Origin: an uncultured Mediterranea sp.
GTDB lineage: Bacteria; Bacteroidota; Bacteroidia; Bacteroidales; Bacteroidaceae
DNA length: 55,770 bases
Direction: 5' to 3'
Assembly (NCBI GenBank): GCA_946056155.1
Contig: CAMGIP010000002.1
Location: 1-55,770, forward strand
The number at the start of each line of letters is the position of its first letter. Position 1 is the stretch's first letter. Shown in pieces: positions 17,347 through 27,842 of this stretch. Position numbers and translations under genes: made by a program. Below the pieces are notes generated by a model that saw nothing but the letters and a program-made list of their open reading frames with translations, made no database searches and was not told the origin of the DNA.

Positions 17347-18456
17347 ATGATAAGAATGAAGAAAAATTGGGTGCGACTGATGGCTATTGCCGGTTGTGCC
17401 ATTTGTTTGGCATCTTGTAAGAATGCTCCCGATGCCGCAGTTCAAATGCCTATGACCTATAAGTTGATGACGGTAGAGACTACCAACAAGGCGTTCAACA
17501 CCTCCTATTCAGCTGCGGTTCGCGGACGCTACGATGCCTCTATCTTGCCACAAGTATCAGGTACTATCTGGAAAGTGATGGTTAAGGAGGGACAGCGTGT
17601 GCATAAGGGACAGTCACTCTTCGTGATTGATCAGGTGCCCTATCGTGCTGCATTGAATACCGCAACCGCTAATGTAGAGGTGGCCAAGGCTGCACTCGCC
17701 ACAGCAGAACTCAACTACAACAGCAACAAAGAACTCTATGCACAGAAGGTGGTATCTGCCTTTACGTTGCAGACAGCAGAGAACCAATATCTTACAGCTA
17801 AGGCTCAGTTGGCTCAAGCCAATGCTTCCTTAGTGAATGCACAGAACAATCTGGCCTATACCGAGGTGAAGAGCCCGAGCGATGGGGTGGTAGGTGCTAT
17901 CCCCATGCGCGAAGGTGTATTGGTAAGCCCCTCCATGGGCAAGGCACTCACCACGGTAAGTGATAATAAAGAGGTATTTGTCTATTTCTCGATGACGGAG
18001 AACCAGTTGCTCTCTCTCATCCGTCAGCACGGTACGGCCGAGGCTGCCGCCAAGAGCATGCCTGAGGTGGAGCTGCAACTTAATGACGGTACAATCTACG
18101 ATGCCAAGGGTCGTATTGAGAGTATCAGCGGTGTGATTGACCGTCAGACCGGTACGGTTTCGGTACGCGCCCTCTTCCCCAATGAGAAAGGTATCCTGCG
18201 CAGTGGCGCTACGGCTGCTGTTATCATGCCCGATATGTATCAGAACTGCATCGTCATTCCGCAGGCTGCTACCGTACAGCTTCAGGACCAGTATCTGGTT
18301 TATAAGGTAGTAGATGGCAAGGCCGTTTCCTCTATTGTCAAGGTGGCTCCCACGGACGATGGTCGCGAATATGTGATTCTGAGCGGTTTGAACCCCGGTG
18401 ACGAAATCGTGGCTGAGGGTGCCGGTCTGATCAGAGAGGGAACACAAGTGAAATAA
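17347..18456 (+). CDS. RND efflux periplasmic adaptor (MexA/AcrA type)
   Basis: Lipobox LASC, GTIWKVMVKEGQRVHKGQSLFVIDQVPY; TATCTTTG promoter box just upstream. Confidence 0.93.
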   Translation: MIRMKKNWVRLMAIAGCAICLASCKNAPDAAVQMPMTYKLMTVETTNKAFNTSYSAAVRGRYDASILPQVSGTIWKVMVKEGQRVHKGQSLFVIDQVPYRAALNTATANVEVAKAALATAELNYNSNKELYAQKVVSAFTLQTAENQYLTAKAQLAQANASLVNAQNNLAYTEVKSPSDGVVGAIPMREGVLVSPSMGKALTTVSDNKEVFVYFSMTENQLLSLIRQHGTAEAAAKSMPEVELQLNDGTIYDAKGRIESISGVIDRQTGTVSVRALFPNEKGILRSGATAAVIMPDMYQNCIVIPQAATVQLQDQYLVYKVVDGKAVSSIVKVAPTDDGREYVILSGLNPGDEIVAEGAGLIREGTQVK

Positions 18457-18500
18457 GTCATCCCTATACGGAGACGAAACGTTTTTAAAAACAGACGATA

Positions 18501-21500
18501 ATGAAAGGTAATATATTTATCAAACGGCCTGTGATGGCCATGTCAGTATCTATCTTGATACTGATTGTCGGTATGATTTCGCTCCTGACCCTTCCGGTGG
18601 AGCAGTATCCCGACATTGCACCTCCTACGGTACAGGTAGCTGCCCAATATACAGGTGCCGATGCGGAGGCGATGATGAATGCCGTAATCATGCCGCTCGA
18701 AGAGAGTATCAACGGTGTGGAGAACATGCTATACATCACCTCTACGGCTTCCAATGCCGGACGTGCTACCATCGATGTGGTTTTCAAGCAGGGTACCGAC
18801 CCGGATATGGCGGCGGTGAATGTGCAGAACCGTGTCTCCAAGGCTCAGGGTCTGCTGCCGGCTGAGGTAACCAAGATTGGTGTGACTACCACCAAGCGTC
18901 AGACCTCTTTCCTGCAAATCGGTTCGCTGGTTTGTACCAATGGAATGTATGATGAGAACTTCCTCGGCAACTATCTGGATATCAACATCGTTCCGCGTAT
19001 CAAGCGTGTTGAGGGTGTGGGTGACGTGATGGAGTTGGGTAATACCTACAGTATGCGTATCTGGATGAACCCTGAACGCATGGCACAGTATGGTCTTGTT
19101 CCCTCCGACATCGCCGGCCTGCTGGCAGAGCAGAACCTTGAAGCTCCTACCGGTTCACTCGGTGAGCACTCCGATAACCAGTTCCAGCTGACCATGAAGT
19201 ATCGTGGCCGTCTGAAGAGTGTGGAGGAGTTCCAGAATATCGTGGTGAGCGCAGACGAGAACGGTAATGTACTCCGTCTGAAGGATGTAGCTGATGTGGA
19301 ACTGGGTGCCCTCTCGTATGCCTTCCATGCAGAGAATACCGGTCACCCCGGTGTGACCTTCATGGTGTTCCAGGTGGCCGGTGCCAATGCTACGGCCGTC
19401 AATCAGAAGATTGCCAAGGAGATTGAGGCCATGGCCAAGGAGTTGCCTGCCGGTCTGGAGTTCCGCAAGATGATGAGCTCCAATGACTTCCTCTTTGCTT
19501 CTATATATAATGTAGTAGAGACGCTGATTATCGCCATTATCCTCGTAATCCTCGTGGTCTATTTCTTCCTCCAGGATTTCAAGGCTACGCTAATTCCCTC
19601 TATCTCTATCATCGTGTCGTTGATCGGTACCTTTGCCTGCCTGATGGCTGCCGGATTTACCATCAACATCCTGACGCTGTTTGCCTTGGTGCTGGCTATC
19701 GGTACGGTGGTGGACGATGCCATTGTGGTGGTTGAGGCCGTTCAGGCCAAGTTTGATGCCGGCTACAAATCTTCTTACCTGGCCACCAAGGATGCTATGG
19801 GTGATGTGACGATGGCCGTTATCACCTGTACGCTGGTTTTCATGGCTGTGTTTGTGCCGGTAACCTTCACCGGTGGTACGAGCGGTATCTTCTATACCCA
19901 GTTCGGTGTGACGATGGCCACTTCGGTAGGTCTCTCCTGTATCTGTGCCTTGACCCTCTGTCCGGCCCTCTGTGCCATGATGATGCGTCCGAGCGATGGC
20001 ACCAAGAGTGCTAAGAGCTTCAACGGTCGTGTACGTGCCGCCTACAACGCCTCATACAATGCCATGCTGGGCAAATATAAGAAGGGTGTGATGTTCGCTA
20101 TCCATAACCGCTGGATGGTGTGGGTGTCACTGGTATGTGCCGTGGTGCTGCTCAGCTACTTCATGGCTACTACCAAGACCGGTCTGGTGCCTCAGGAGGA
20201 CCAAGGTGTGATGATGATGAACGTCAGCTGTGCACCGGGTACTTCGTTGGAGGAGACTCACAAGGTGATGGCCGAGGTAGAGCAGATTCTGAAGGCACAG
20301 CCTGAAATCGAGTCGTACGCCAAGGTAACCGGTTATGGTCTGATCTCTGGTCAGGGTTCTTCTTACGGTATGTTGATTGTCCGTCTGAAGGACTGGAGTG
20401 AACGTAAGAATCCGCCCTTCTTTAGCCTGATGTGTAAGCTGGGGTTGAAGAAAGCTACTGAAGGTCACGATATCGATGCCGTGATGGCCCGTGTCAATGG
20501 CGCAGCCTTTATGATCAAGAAGGCGCAGATTTTCGCCTTCCAGCCTGGTATGATTCCCGGTTACGGTATGGGTAACTCCATCGAGTTGAACCTTCAGGAC
20601 CGTACGGGTGGCGACAAGGAGGTCTTCTATCAGAATGCCATGAAGTTCCTCGGTGCCCTCAACCAGCGTCCTGAGGTGGCTATGGCCTATACTTCATACG
20701 CCATGAACTTCCCGCAGGTGAGCGTGGATGTGGATGCTGCCCAGTGTAAGCGTGCCGGCATCTCTCCCTCTACCGTATTAAGTGTACTGGGTGCTTATAC
20801 CGGTGGTTCGTACGTAAGTAACTACAACCAGTTCGGTAAGGTATATCGTGTGATGGCACAGGCTTCTCCTGATTTCCGTCTCCGTGAGAGTGACCTGAAC
20901 AATATGTATGTACGCAACGGCAACCAGATGGCTCCTATCGGTCAGTTCGTGAAGCTGAAGAAGATTCTCGGTCCGGAGTCGGCCAACCGCTTCAACCTCT
21001 ACTCGATGATTGCCGCCAAGGTGAATGCCGCTCCCGGCTACTCTTCCGGTGAGGCCATGAAGGCCATTGAAGAGGTGGCAGCACAGGCGCTGCCTACCGG
21101 TTACAGCTACGAATATAGTGGTATGTCCCGTGAGGAGGCCAACTTGGGTGGTGGACAGACCGTGATGATCTATGGTATCTGTATCGTGCTCATCTTCCTT
21201 ATCCTCTCCTGCTTGTATGAGAGCTTCCTCGTGCCTTGGGCCGTTATCTTGAGTGTGCCCTTCGGTTTGATGGGCTCGTTCCTCTTTGCTAAGCTGTTTG
21301 GTTTGGAGAACAACATCTATCTGCAGACAGGTGTGATCATGTTGATTGGTCTGCTGGCTAAGACGGCCATCCTGATTACCGAGTTCGCTCTGGAGCGTCG
21401 CCGCATGGGTATGGGTATTGTTGAGAGTGCCTACTCTGCCGCTCAGGCTCGTCTGCGTCCTATCTTGATGACGGTGCTCACCATGATTTTCGGTATGATT

Positions 21501-21743
21501 CCGTTGATGTTCTCGTCAGGTGCCGGTGCTAACGGTAACTCTTCGCTCGGTACGGGTGTTGTCGGTGGTATGGCTGTCGGTACGTTGGCTCTGGTCTTTG
21601 TCGTGCCTGTCTTCTATATCTTCTTTGAGTTCATGCAGGAGAAGATTCGTCCGCCCATGCACGTGGATGTGGACCAGCAGGTAGCTAAGGAGAAAGAGAA
21701 AAGCTTGGGAGAGCGCAGCGCGTTCAATAAGAAGGAAGACTAA
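18501..21743 (+). CDS. RND efflux inner-membrane transporter (HAE1, AcrB/MexB type)
   Basis: 1080 aa, FIKRPVMAMSVSILILIVGMISLLTLPVEQYPDIAPP, VVDDAIVVVEAV. Confidence 0.96.
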   Translation: MKGNIFIKRPVMAMSVSILILIVGMISLLTLPVEQYPDIAPPTVQVAAQYTGADAEAMMNAVIMPLEESINGVENMLYITSTASNAGRATIDVVFKQGTDPDMAAVNVQNRVSKAQGLLPAEVTKIGVTTTKRQTSFLQIGSLVCTNGMYDENFLGNYLDINIVPRIKRVEGVGDVMELGNTYSMRIWMNPERMAQYGLVPSDIAGLLAEQNLEAPTGSLGEHSDNQFQLTMKYRGRLKSVEEFQNIVVSADENGNVLRLKDVADVELGALSYAFHAENTGHPGVTFMVFQVAGANATAVNQKIAKEIEAMAKELPAGLEFRKMMSSNDFLFASIYNVVETLIIAIILVILVVYFFLQDFKATLIPSISIIVSLIGTFACLMAAGFTINILTLFALVLAIGTVVDDAIVVVEAVQAKFDAGYKSSYLATKDAMGDVTMAVITCTLVFMAVFVPVTFTGGTSGIFYTQFGVTMATSVGLSCICALTLCPALCAMMMRPSDGTKSAKSFNGRVRAAYNASYNAMLGKYKKGVMFAIHNRWMVWVSLVCAVVLLSYFMATTKTGLVPQEDQGVMMMNVSCAPGTSLEETHKVMAEVEQILKAQPEIESYAKVTGYGLISGQGSSYGMLIVRLKDWSERKNPPFFSLMCKLGLKKATEGHDIDAVMARVNGAAFMIKKAQIFAFQPGMIPGYGMGNSIELNLQDRTGGDKEVFYQNAMKFLGALNQRPEVAMAYTSYAMNFPQVSVDVDAAQCKRAGISPSTVLSVLGAYTGGSYVSNYNQFGKVYRVMAQASPDFRLRESDLNNMYVRNGNQMAPIGQFVKLKKILGPESANRFNLYSMIAAKVNAAPGYSSGEAMKAIEEVAAQALPTGYSYEYSGMSREEANLGGGQTVMIYGICIVLIFLILSCLYESFLVPWAVILSVPFGLMGSFLFAKLFGLENNIYLQTGVIMLIGLLAKTAILITEFALERRRMGMGIVESAYSAAQARLRPILMTVLTMIFGMIPLMFSSGAGANGNSSLGTGVVGGMAVGTLALVFVVPVFYIFFEFMQEKIRPPMHVDVDQQVAKEKEKSLGERSAFNKKED

Positions 21744-21801
21744 TCCGTCTGAAGATGGAAGTCGATAATTTATGACACTTTTCAATAACAAGATACGAAC
21801 A

Positions 21802-23199
21802 ATGAAAAAGACCATATTTACCCTGATGTCCGCTTCGCTGCTGCTCAGCAGCTGTGGCATCTACTCCAAATACAAGCCCGCCAAAGAGGTGCCCGACCAG
21901 CTCTATGGCGAGGAGATGACGGTGGAAGCTGAGCGGTGGGATGCTACCCACGCTACAGCCGACACGCTGGGGCTCATGGATTGGCGCAAGCTCTTCACCG
22001 ACCCTCAGCTTCAGGCACTCATCGAGAAGGGATTGCAGCAGAATACCGACTATCTCACGGCTCAACTCCGTGTGAAGGAGGCTAAGGCTGCACTGCTTTC
22101 GGCCAAGTTGGCCTATCTGCCCTCGTTCGCTTTGGCTCCCCAAGGTGTAGTGAGCAGCTTCGACAAGATGAAGGCTACGCAGACCTACTCGTTGCCTTTG
22201 ACTGCCAGCTGGGAGATTGACCTCTTTGGTCGTCTGCGCAACGCTAAGCGTCAGTCACAGGCTGCGCTGGCTCAGACGAAGGATTATCAGCAGGCTACGC
22301 GTGCCGCTATCATTGCAGGCATCGCCAATACGTACTACACGCTGCTGATGCTGGATGAACAGTTGGAAATCACTCAACAGACCGAGGAGGCTTGGAGCGA
22401 GACCGTCCGTTCAGCCCGTGCCTTGATGAATGCCGGTCGCTACAATGAAGCCGGAGTAGCTCAGATGGAAGCTGCTCACATGCAGGTGAAGTCTTCGGTG
22501 CTGGACCTCAAGGATAAGGTCAACCAGGTGGAGAACTCCTTGGCTCTCCTCTTGGCAGAGACTCCCCGCCACTATGAGCGTGGCAAGTTGGCCGACCAGC
22601 AGTTGCCTTCGCAGTTTACCATCGGTGTGCCGGTAAGCCTTCTGGCTGCCCGTCCCGATGTTCGTGCTGCCGAGCGTGCTTTGGAGCGTGCTTTCTACAC
22701 CACCAATGCTGCCCGCTCCTCTTTCTACCCCTCTATCACGTTGAGTGGAAGTGCAGGTTGGACCAACTCGGCTGGTTCGATGATCTTCAATCCCGCCAAG
22801 GTGGTAGCTTCTGCTGTAGGTTCACTCACTCAGCCGCTCTTTGCTCAGGGTAAGCTCAGTGCCCAGCTGAAGATTGCCAAGGCACAACAAGAGGAGGCTG
22901 CTTTGGCCTTCCAGCAGACTCTGCTGAATGCCGGTGTGGAGGTGAACGAGGCTCTTACTGCATGGCAGACCAGCCGAGAGAAGAGCCAGCTCATTGCCAA
23001 GCAGGTGGAGGCTCAGCAGCGTGCCTACAACAGCACATCGCTGCTGATGGAGCATGGCTCATCCACCTATCTTGAGGTGCTCTCTTCACGTCAGAACTAC
23101 CTCAGTGCCCGTCTCACACAGACCTCCAATACCTTCACGGAGATTCAGAGTCTCATCTCACTCTATCAAGCCTTGGGTGGAGGCGTGGAAGTAGAATAA
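21802..23199 (+). CDS. RND efflux outer-membrane factor (NodT/OprM family)
   Basis: Lipobox LLSSC, duplicated TolC-like helices, RPDVRAAERALERAFY. Confidence 0.93.
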   Translation: MKKTIFTLMSASLLLSSCGIYSKYKPAKEVPDQLYGEEMTVEAERWDATHATADTLGLMDWRKLFTDPQLQALIEKGLQQNTDYLTAQLRVKEAKAALLSAKLAYLPSFALAPQGVVSSFDKMKATQTYSLPLTASWEIDLFGRLRNAKRQSQAALAQTKDYQQATRAAIIAGIANTYYTLLMLDEQLEITQQTEEAWSETVRSARALMNAGRYNEAGVAQMEAAHMQVKSSVLDLKDKVNQVENSLALLLAETPRHYERGKLADQQLPSQFTIGVPVSLLAARPDVRAAERALERAFYTTNAARSSFYPSITLSGSAGWTNSAGSMIFNPAKVVASAVGSLTQPLFAQGKLSAQLKIAKAQQEEAALAFQQTLLNAGVEVNEALTAWQTSREKSQLIAKQVEAQQRAYNSTSLLMEHGSSTYLEVLSSRQNYLSARLTQTSNTFTEIQSLISLYQALGGGVEVE

Positions 23200-23260
23200 C
23201 TCTCTTATCATACCCTTGAATGGTATCCCTCTCCTTTCTTCATGGAGGGGGATACTAAAA

Positions 23261-23292
23261 AGCCTCGGAAATCACTTCCCGAGGCTTTTTTA
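23261..23292 (+). terminator. Intrinsic terminator of RND operon
   Basis: AGCCTCGG ... CCGAGGCT followed by TTTTTT. Confidence 0.88.
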
Positions 23293-23356
23293 TGCGTTGT
23301 CTGTTATGACTTGGTGAAGTATGCTTCGTCCCCAATCGCTGTTTGTGCCCTCCCGT

Positions 23357-24841
23357 TTACCAGATTACGTTGCGCATATCGCCTGTGGCAGCCAGTGCAG
23401 CGTGCATACCCAATGCTTTGCCGATGCAGTGGGGAGTCTGTGACTTGCCATCGGTCAGTTTCAGGTAGTCCCAAAGCAGCTGCTTGTAGTCGGGATGTGC
23501 GCAGTTCTCGATGATGGCCTGTGCACGTTCTTTGGGTCCCTTGCCGCGCAAGTCGGCAACGCCTTGTTCCGTCACTACGATGTTTACGTCGTGTTCCGTG
23601 TGGTCGTGGTGCGATACCATCGGCACGATGGCGCTGATTTTGCCCTCCTTAGCCACTGACGGACAGGTGAAGATGGAGATGTAGGCGTTGCGAGTGAAGT
23701 CACCGCTGCCTCCGATACCGTTCATCATCTTCGTGCCTCCGATGTGTGTGGAGTTCACATTGCCATAGATATCCACTTCAATGGCCGTATTGATGGAGAT
23801 GACTCCGAGACGGCGGATAATCTCCGGACTATTGGAGATCTCGCTCGGACGGAGAACCAGTTTGTCGCGGAAGAAGTCGATATCCTCATAGATGCCATTC
23901 AGGCAGTTGTTGGTGACGGTGAGTGAGCAGGTGCTACCGAACTTCACGCGGCCTTCACGGATAAGTCCGACTACTGCGTCTTGGAGTACTTCGGTGTACA
24001 TCTCAAAAGGAGGAATGGAGCTCTCGCGGCCTAACGCACCCAATACGGCATTGGCAATGTTGCCCACACCACTTTGCAGCGGTAGGAAGGTAGGTGGAAT
24101 GATGCCCCGCTTCATATCGGCCGCCAGGAAATCGGCCACATTCTGGCCAATTTTGTCGGTAATCGGGTCAGAGGCACTGAAGGAGCGTGCTTCGTCGGGC
24201 CAATTGGTCTCTACGATGCCTACGATCTTCTGAGGATCGACCTGCACGTAAGCCTGTCCGATGCGGTCGCTTGGCCTGTAGATGGGGATGTCGCGGCGGT
24301 AGGGCGGGTCCAAGGGTTCATAGACATCGTGTAGTAACATAGCCGCTTTGCTATGGGCGGCATTCAGCTCAATGATTACCTTGTCTGCCAGACGGGCAAT
24401 GGTGGGGGCAATACCTCCTGCAGCTGTCAGATAGACCTTGCCATCAGGGGTTACCTCACAGGCTTCGAGAATAGCCACATCCACTTTACCCATGAATCCG
24501 TAGCGCACCTCCTGTGCCATTTGGGAAAGGTGGATATCGTTATAGGCGATCTCGCCGTTGTTTACTGCCTTGCGGAAGTCGGGATTGGTGGTGTAGGGTG
24601 CACGATAGCGAATGGCTTTAGCTCGTGAGAGGACGCCATCGCATGAATCACCGGTAGAGGCTCCAGTGAAGATACCCACTTGGAAGGGTCTGCCTGCTGC
24701 GTGTTCAGCTTCCGCAATCTTGGCCAGTTCAGCTGTGACCGCTTTTGCCGTTCCAGCAGGTGTAAATCCACTTAATCCGATGTTGTAGCCATGTTTGATC
24801 AGGCTTGCAGCTTCTGCTGCTGAAATGTAGTTCAGTGCCAT
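23357..24841 (-). CDS. Acetyl-CoA hydrolase/transferase family protein (likely succinate CoA-transferase)
   Basis: MALNYISAAEAASLIKHGYNIGLSGFTPAGTAKAV...QSGVGNIANAVL...GSGDFTRNAYISIF. Confidence 0.9.
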   Translation of the reverse strand: MALNYISAAEAASLIKHGYNIGLSGFTPAGTAKAVTAELAKIAEAEHAAGRPFQVGIFTGASTGDSCDGVLSRAKAIRYRAPYTTNPDFRKAVNNGEIAYNDIHLSQMAQEVRYGFMGKVDVAILEACEVTPDGKVYLTAAGGIAPTIARLADKVIIELNAAHSKAAMLLHDVYEPLDPPYRRDIPIYRPSDRIGQAYVQVDPQKIVGIVETNWPDEARSFSASDPITDKIGQNVADFLAADMKRGIIPPTFLPLQSGVGNIANAVLGALGRESSIPPFEMYTEVLQDAVVGLIREGRVKFGSTCSLTVTNNCLNGIYEDIDFFRDKLVLRPSEISNSPEIIRRLGVISINTAIEVDIYGNVNSTHIGGTKMMNGIGGSGDFTRNAYISIFTCPSVAKEGKISAIVPMVSHHDHTEHDVNIVVTEQGVADLRGKGPKERAQAIIENCAHPDYKQLLWDYLKLTDGKSQTPHCIGKALGMHAALAATGDMRNVIW

Positions 24842-24883
24842 AGTTTCTCTTTTGGATTAGTATGTCTTTGGATAAATGTCTGA

Positions 24884-25450
24884 TTAGAATTTGGGCTTGA
24901 GAATCTCTCCCCAGATGATGGCCCGGCGTGCCTCCTCGATGGAGTGGATGCTCCACTCCTCCTGAGCTGTCGAATCGGGTGATGTGGTGGTGCTCTTCTC
25001 GCTTTGTCCGGTGCTTCTGTTGGTCGGATTGGCTTTCCGTACAGACTGCACCGGTTGTCTCTGATGGAAGGATTGGGCCTGCTGGTCCATCTGAATCTTG
25101 CGGAACAGTTCGGCTAAGCTGTGACCTTGCTGTGTAGCAGTGGCCTCTCCCTGTGGATCGGTTGTCTGTTTCGGCTCCTCAGTGAAGCCTTTAGATGGAC
25201 AGTCACTCTGTGATGTGTCCGTGTGATGAACCGGACCTGTGCTCTTGGGTGCGCTGGAATTCTCTTCTGCACCCTCATCCTCAGGTGCGGTCTCGATATA
25301 TTCACCGATGAACTCCTCATCGCTTATCTCGTCCTGATTTGACTGACATTGCTTAGCCTGTTCCTCTTTAGTATCCGACACTTTCTTTATGAAAGAACCG
25401 ATAAACTTGATAATCAGAAAGATCACAAAGTAAATGATTAATGTCTTCAT
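24884..25450 (-). CDS. Hypothetical membrane-anchored protein with polar low-complexity C-terminal part
   Basis: N-terminal TM MKTLIIYFVIFLIIKFIGSF followed by Q/S/T-rich region. Confidence 0.7.
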   Translation of the reverse strand: MKTLIIYFVIFLIIKFIGSFIKKVSDTKEEQAKQCQSNQDEISDEEFIGEYIETAPEDEGAEENSSAPKSTGPVHHTDTSQSDCPSKGFTEEPKQTTDPQGEATATQQGHSLAELFRKIQMDQQAQSFHQRQPVQSVRKANPTNRSTGQSEKSTTTSPDSTAQEEWSIHSIEEARRAIIWGEILKPKF

Positions 25451-25472
25451 ACAATTATGTAGATATAGTTAG

Positions 25473-25505
25473 GACAGGTGTATGACGGGGAGTCGTACAC
25501 CTGTC
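25473..25505. promoter_or_regulatory. Strong hairpin in the predicted 5' UTR of the 24884-25450 gene
   Basis: GACAGGTGTATGAC-GGGGA-GTCGTACACCTGTC, 14-bp stem with one T/G position; minus-strand TAACTTTG box at 25519-25526. Confidence 0.7.
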
Positions 25506-25612
25506 GATGATTATTGCCCAAAGTTAGACAATATTTTTCTGAATATGCAAGGAAAGCTCGTAAAAATTCTCTTCTTCTCCCAATCTTTCTTTCCCAGAGG
25601 GATTGAGAGACT

Positions 25613-27439
25613 CTATTTGACCTCAATGGCCAGCTGTGAGGCTTTTGCCTCTTCACCGCTTTTGGCCATCTGTACAGCCTTCAATACCAATACCTTGGCT
25701 TTTACCGGGGTGAAACGAAGCGTTTGGGTAATCGGATTATTCACGATGTTGGAGAACTCTCCGCTCTTGATGAGTGTGGTGGCCGTCTCAATACTTTCAC
25801 CACCATACAGCTCGTAGTGGGTGATGACCCCCTGGCCATCGCTCTGCGGTTGGTAGTGGAGTGCATTCACCTGCTGTACCTTCTCCAATTCCATAATCAG
25901 TCGGTCGCTTTCTGCCGTCAGGGTGAAAGGGGCCGAGTGCAGCTTCTCCCGCTTATCCACATAGCGGTTGTCACTCCCTTCGCCTCCGTAGTAAGCAGCA
26001 ATGTTGGAGATGCAGGGACAGGCTCTGGATTGGAGGATGCGAATCCGCAGGCTGTCGGTCTCTATGGCCGGGAATCTCAATATGCGTTTGTAGCCGATGG
26101 TGGTGGTCTCCTCCCCGGCATCGATAGCTATCCAGTTCCCCCCATGAGCATACTCCACGCAGAACTCCCGTACCCGTTGTCCCAAGGCGATGTACTCCTG
26201 CAGGAGCAGGCGATTGACCTTCTGCTTGGGGAAGGAGAAGGTAATTTCTGCTTCAGTCACCTCATCCTCGGTGGCCCAATAACTCTCAGGGTCTCCATCG
26301 TTGGTGGCGGTAGCCTTGAAGCAGCCTCCCCGTGAGTTGCTGGCCGTACATTGGGCTTTCAGGAGCAAATCGTGAGCCAGCTCTCTCTCAATGATTTGGC
26401 GGCACTCTACGACATGGGCCGAGTCAATGGGGTGGATGCGTCCACTCTTATCAATGGGGAAATTCAGAATCAGATTGGCATTGCGTCCCACGCTGCGGTA
26501 ATATAGGTCAACCAGTTGCTCCACGCTCTTCACCTTCTCATCCTCGCTTTCGTGGTAGAACCATCCCGGACGGACAGAAACATCACACTCGGCAGGAATC
26601 CAGGCGGTGCCGTCGGGATGCCCCACCGGCAAGGTTTCGGCATGGTCATATCCCGGATAGACCTCCTCTGCACGGAGGAAAGCCCAGTTGGTGGCACTGG
26701 CTATGCCCCGTTCATTGCCTACCCATCGACAACCAGGACCCCCATCGCTGAAGATGATGGCTTGCGGTTGGTTGCGCAGGATATGTGTAAAGATGGTAGG
26801 ATAACCGTAGTAAGTCCGTCGGTCGATGGATCTTGTTTCCCGTGCACCGCCGTAATAGCCATCCCCTCCATTGGCTCCGTCCAACCAGAATTCAAAGAGC
26901 TCACCGTAGCGGGTGGTCAGCTCCTCAATCTGCTGATGATAATACGTCACGTAATCCGGTGTGCCGTAGAGCGCGGTATTCCGGTCCCACGGGGAGAGGT
27001 AGAGTCCTAACTTCAGGCCATATTTGTCACAGGCGGTACGCAACTCACCCACCAAGTCCCCTTTTCCCTCCTTGTAGGGAGTATTCCGGATGCAATAATC
27101 GGTGAGCATTGTGGGCCACAAGCAGAATCCGTCGTGATGTTTGGCGGTGAGTATAATGCCTTTCATGCCCGCAGCTTTGACGGTGCGTGCCCATTGCTCG
27201 CAGTCGAGGTTAGTGGGATTGAATAGTGCTGCAGGTGAGTCTCCATATCCCCACTCCTTGTCGGTGAAGGTGTTGAGTCCAAAATGGATAAAGGCATAGC
27301 TCTCCATCTGGTGCCAAGCCAGTTGATGTGCCGAGGGTAGGGGAGCGATAGGCTGAGGAGATTCCACAGAGGCCTGTTGACATGACAGGCAGAACGTGCT
27401 GACTGACAGCAGTAAACAAACTTTTTGTAAGGGTTTCAT
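25613..27439 (-). CDS. Alpha-L-fucosidase (GH29) with C-terminal F5/8-type domain
   Basis: WHQMESYAFIHFGLNTFTDKEWGYGDSP...GIILTAKHHDGFCLWPT...EFWLDGANGG. Confidence 0.92.
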   Translation of the reverse strand: MKPLQKVCLLLSVSTFCLSCQQASVESPQPIAPLPSAHQLAWHQMESYAFIHFGLNTFTDKEWGYGDSPAALFNPTNLDCEQWARTVKAAGMKGIILTAKHHDGFCLWPTMLTDYCIRNTPYKEGKGDLVGELRTACDKYGLKLGLYLSPWDRNTALYGTPDYVTYYHQQIEELTTRYGELFEFWLDGANGGDGYYGGARETRSIDRRTYYGYPTIFTHILRNQPQAIIFSDGGPGCRWVGNERGIASATNWAFLRAEEVYPGYDHAETLPVGHPDGTAWIPAECDVSVRPGWFYHESEDEKVKSVEQLVDLYYRSVGRNANLILNFPIDKSGRIHPIDSAHVVECRQIIERELAHDLLLKAQCTASNSRGGCFKATATNDGDPESYWATEDEVTEAEITFSFPKQKVNRLLLQEYIALGQRVREFCVEYAHGGNWIAIDAGEETTTIGYKRILRFPAIETDSLRIRILQSRACPCISNIAAYYGGEGSDNRYVDKREKLHSAPFTLTAESDRLIMELEKVQQVNALHYQPQSDGQGVITHYELYGGESIETATTLIKSGEFSNIVNNPITQTLRFTPVKAKVLVLKAVQMAKSGEEAKASQLAIEVK

Positions 27440-27581
27440 GAGTGTAGTATTAGGTTTTACGATGAAATATAGTGCGAATAGCGGTGAAAAGCTTAAAACC
27501 TGTTAACGGAAGTTGAGGCATGGGCAAGAAAAAAGGGCAGTTTCACAACTCCCCTCATTTCTTTTAACCTAAACCTTAACT

Positions 27582-27689
27582 ATGAAAAAATCTAATGTTT
27601 CTTTCGCTTGCAAAGATGAGGCTTTTTCTCAATATGGCCAAATGTTTGAGAGAAAAAGTGTTATTCTGTTAACACTATTTATGGGATAA
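27582..27689 (+). other. Short ORF MKKSNVSFACKDEAFSQYGQMFERKSVILLTLFMG*, possible N-terminal remnant of a SusC-like gene
   Basis: Leader TTTAACCTAAACCTTAACT-ATG; ORF stops inside a hydrophobic, signal-like segment. Confidence 0.4.
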
Positions 27690-27842
27690 TCCCCTTTTTT
27701 ACCCTATCCAGTCCCTCCCTTTCTGTACTTTTCCCCCATTTCCTCATAAAAAAGCCCTAAAATACGAGTTGTGATGAGGAGAAGAATCGCGATTATTTCT
27801 ACCTTTGCAGCCTCAATATAAATAAGAAAGATAGAATAGATT

